From B73-G16 sp964448445 (lineage in GTDB: Bacteria; Desulfobacterota; B13-G15), in contig CAYVAU010000070.1 of the NCBI GenBank assembly GCA_964448445.1, positions 1 through 6,690 on the forward strand: 6,690 nt of DNA, given 5' to 3'. Below the pieces are notes generated by a model, which made no database searches, was not told where the DNA came from, and was given only the letters and a program-made list of their open reading frames with translations. The position numbers were made by a program, and so were the translations under genes. Numbering within the stretch: the first letter of the stretch is position 1; the number at the start of each line of letters is the position of its first letter. Below are positions 6,546 through 6,690 of the stretch, one piece after another.

Positions 6546-6690
6546 GAATCCTGCCACCGGGATTGGCCTCAAAGATTGCGGCAGGGGAAGTGGTGGAAAG
6601 GCCGGCCTCGGTGGTCAAAGAGTTGGTGGAGAATTCGCTGGATGCAGGGGCTTCCAGGATCCGGATCGAGCTCTATGAGGGGGGGAAGCT
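6533..6690 (+). CDS. mutL: DNA mismatch repair protein MutL, N-terminal fragment; 3' end cut by window
   Basis: MutL is the GHKL-family ATPase that links MutS mismatch recognition to the later steps of repair. Only 52 full codons are visible, but they are unmistakable: ILPPGLASKIAAGEVVERP (6-24) followed by SVVKELVENSLDAGA (26-40), the first ATP-binding motif. E30 and N34 correspond to the catalytic Glu29 and Mg-binding Asn33 of E. coli MutL. The start is taken as TTG at 6533 because an exact AGGAGGT at 6520-6526 lies 6 nt upstream and the resulting MGKV resembles the MAKV start of B. subtilis MutL. GTG at 6542 (GTGA overlap with the pgi stop) is the alternative and would remove three residues. 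With TTG the gene overlaps pgi by 13 bp, which suggests translational coupling. A run of seven G (6679-6685) covers codons 49-51. Whether the protein carries the C-terminal endonuclease motif cannot be seen here. Confidence 0.95.
   Translation, partial: MGKVRILPPGLASKIAAGEVVERPASVVKELVENSLDAGASRIRIELYEGGK

Overview
The window is a wall-to-wall protein-coding stretch of a bacterial chromosome. Five genes lie on the + strand with no intergenic space worth the name: the C-terminal part of guaA (GMP synthase), complete dnaE (replicative DNA polymerase III alpha subunit), complete accA (acetyl-CoA carboxyltransferase alpha subunit), complete pgi (glucose-6-phosphate isomerase) and the first 52 codons of mutL (mismatch repair ATPase). 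All five were recognised from family motifs read directly in the translations. No tRNA, rRNA, mobile element, CRISPR array, promoter or terminator was found.

Layout: guaA enters from the left edge at its P-loop and stops at 862. Three bases later dnaE starts (866-4267). accA starts on the base after the dnaE stop (4268-5236; TGA then ATG, gap 0). pgi overlaps the end of accA by 11 bp (or 20 bp with an alternative TTG start) and stops at 6545. mutL overlaps the end of pgi by 13 bp if its TTG start at 6533 is used and runs off the right edge. This spacing strongly suggests one polycistronic transcript with translational coupling. Its promoter would lie upstream of the window and its terminator downstream.

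Organism: the DNA is GC-rich, the coding strand is strongly purine-rich, AGG is a common arginine codon and ATA a common isoleucine codon, and the proteins are rich in Glu, Arg and Lys. These traits are typical of thermophilic bacteria. Separate AccA rather than an AccA/AccD fusion, an E. coli-like dnaE-accA pair, and a short (about 440 aa) Pgi would fit a Desulfobacterota-like or other deep-branching Gram-negative thermophile. This assignment is an inference, not a demonstration.

Function: the gene set joins GTP supply, chromosome replication, the committed step of fatty acid synthesis, hexose-phosphate interconversion and mismatch repair. It reads as a growth-linked housekeeping operon, not a dedicated pathway. 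I see no sign of a novel defence, mobile or biosynthetic system. Points worth a second look are the intact PHP metal site in DnaE, a dnaX-type slippery heptamer in phase in dnaE, the TTG start of mutL, the gene order itself, and long G or C homopolymers inside essential genes.
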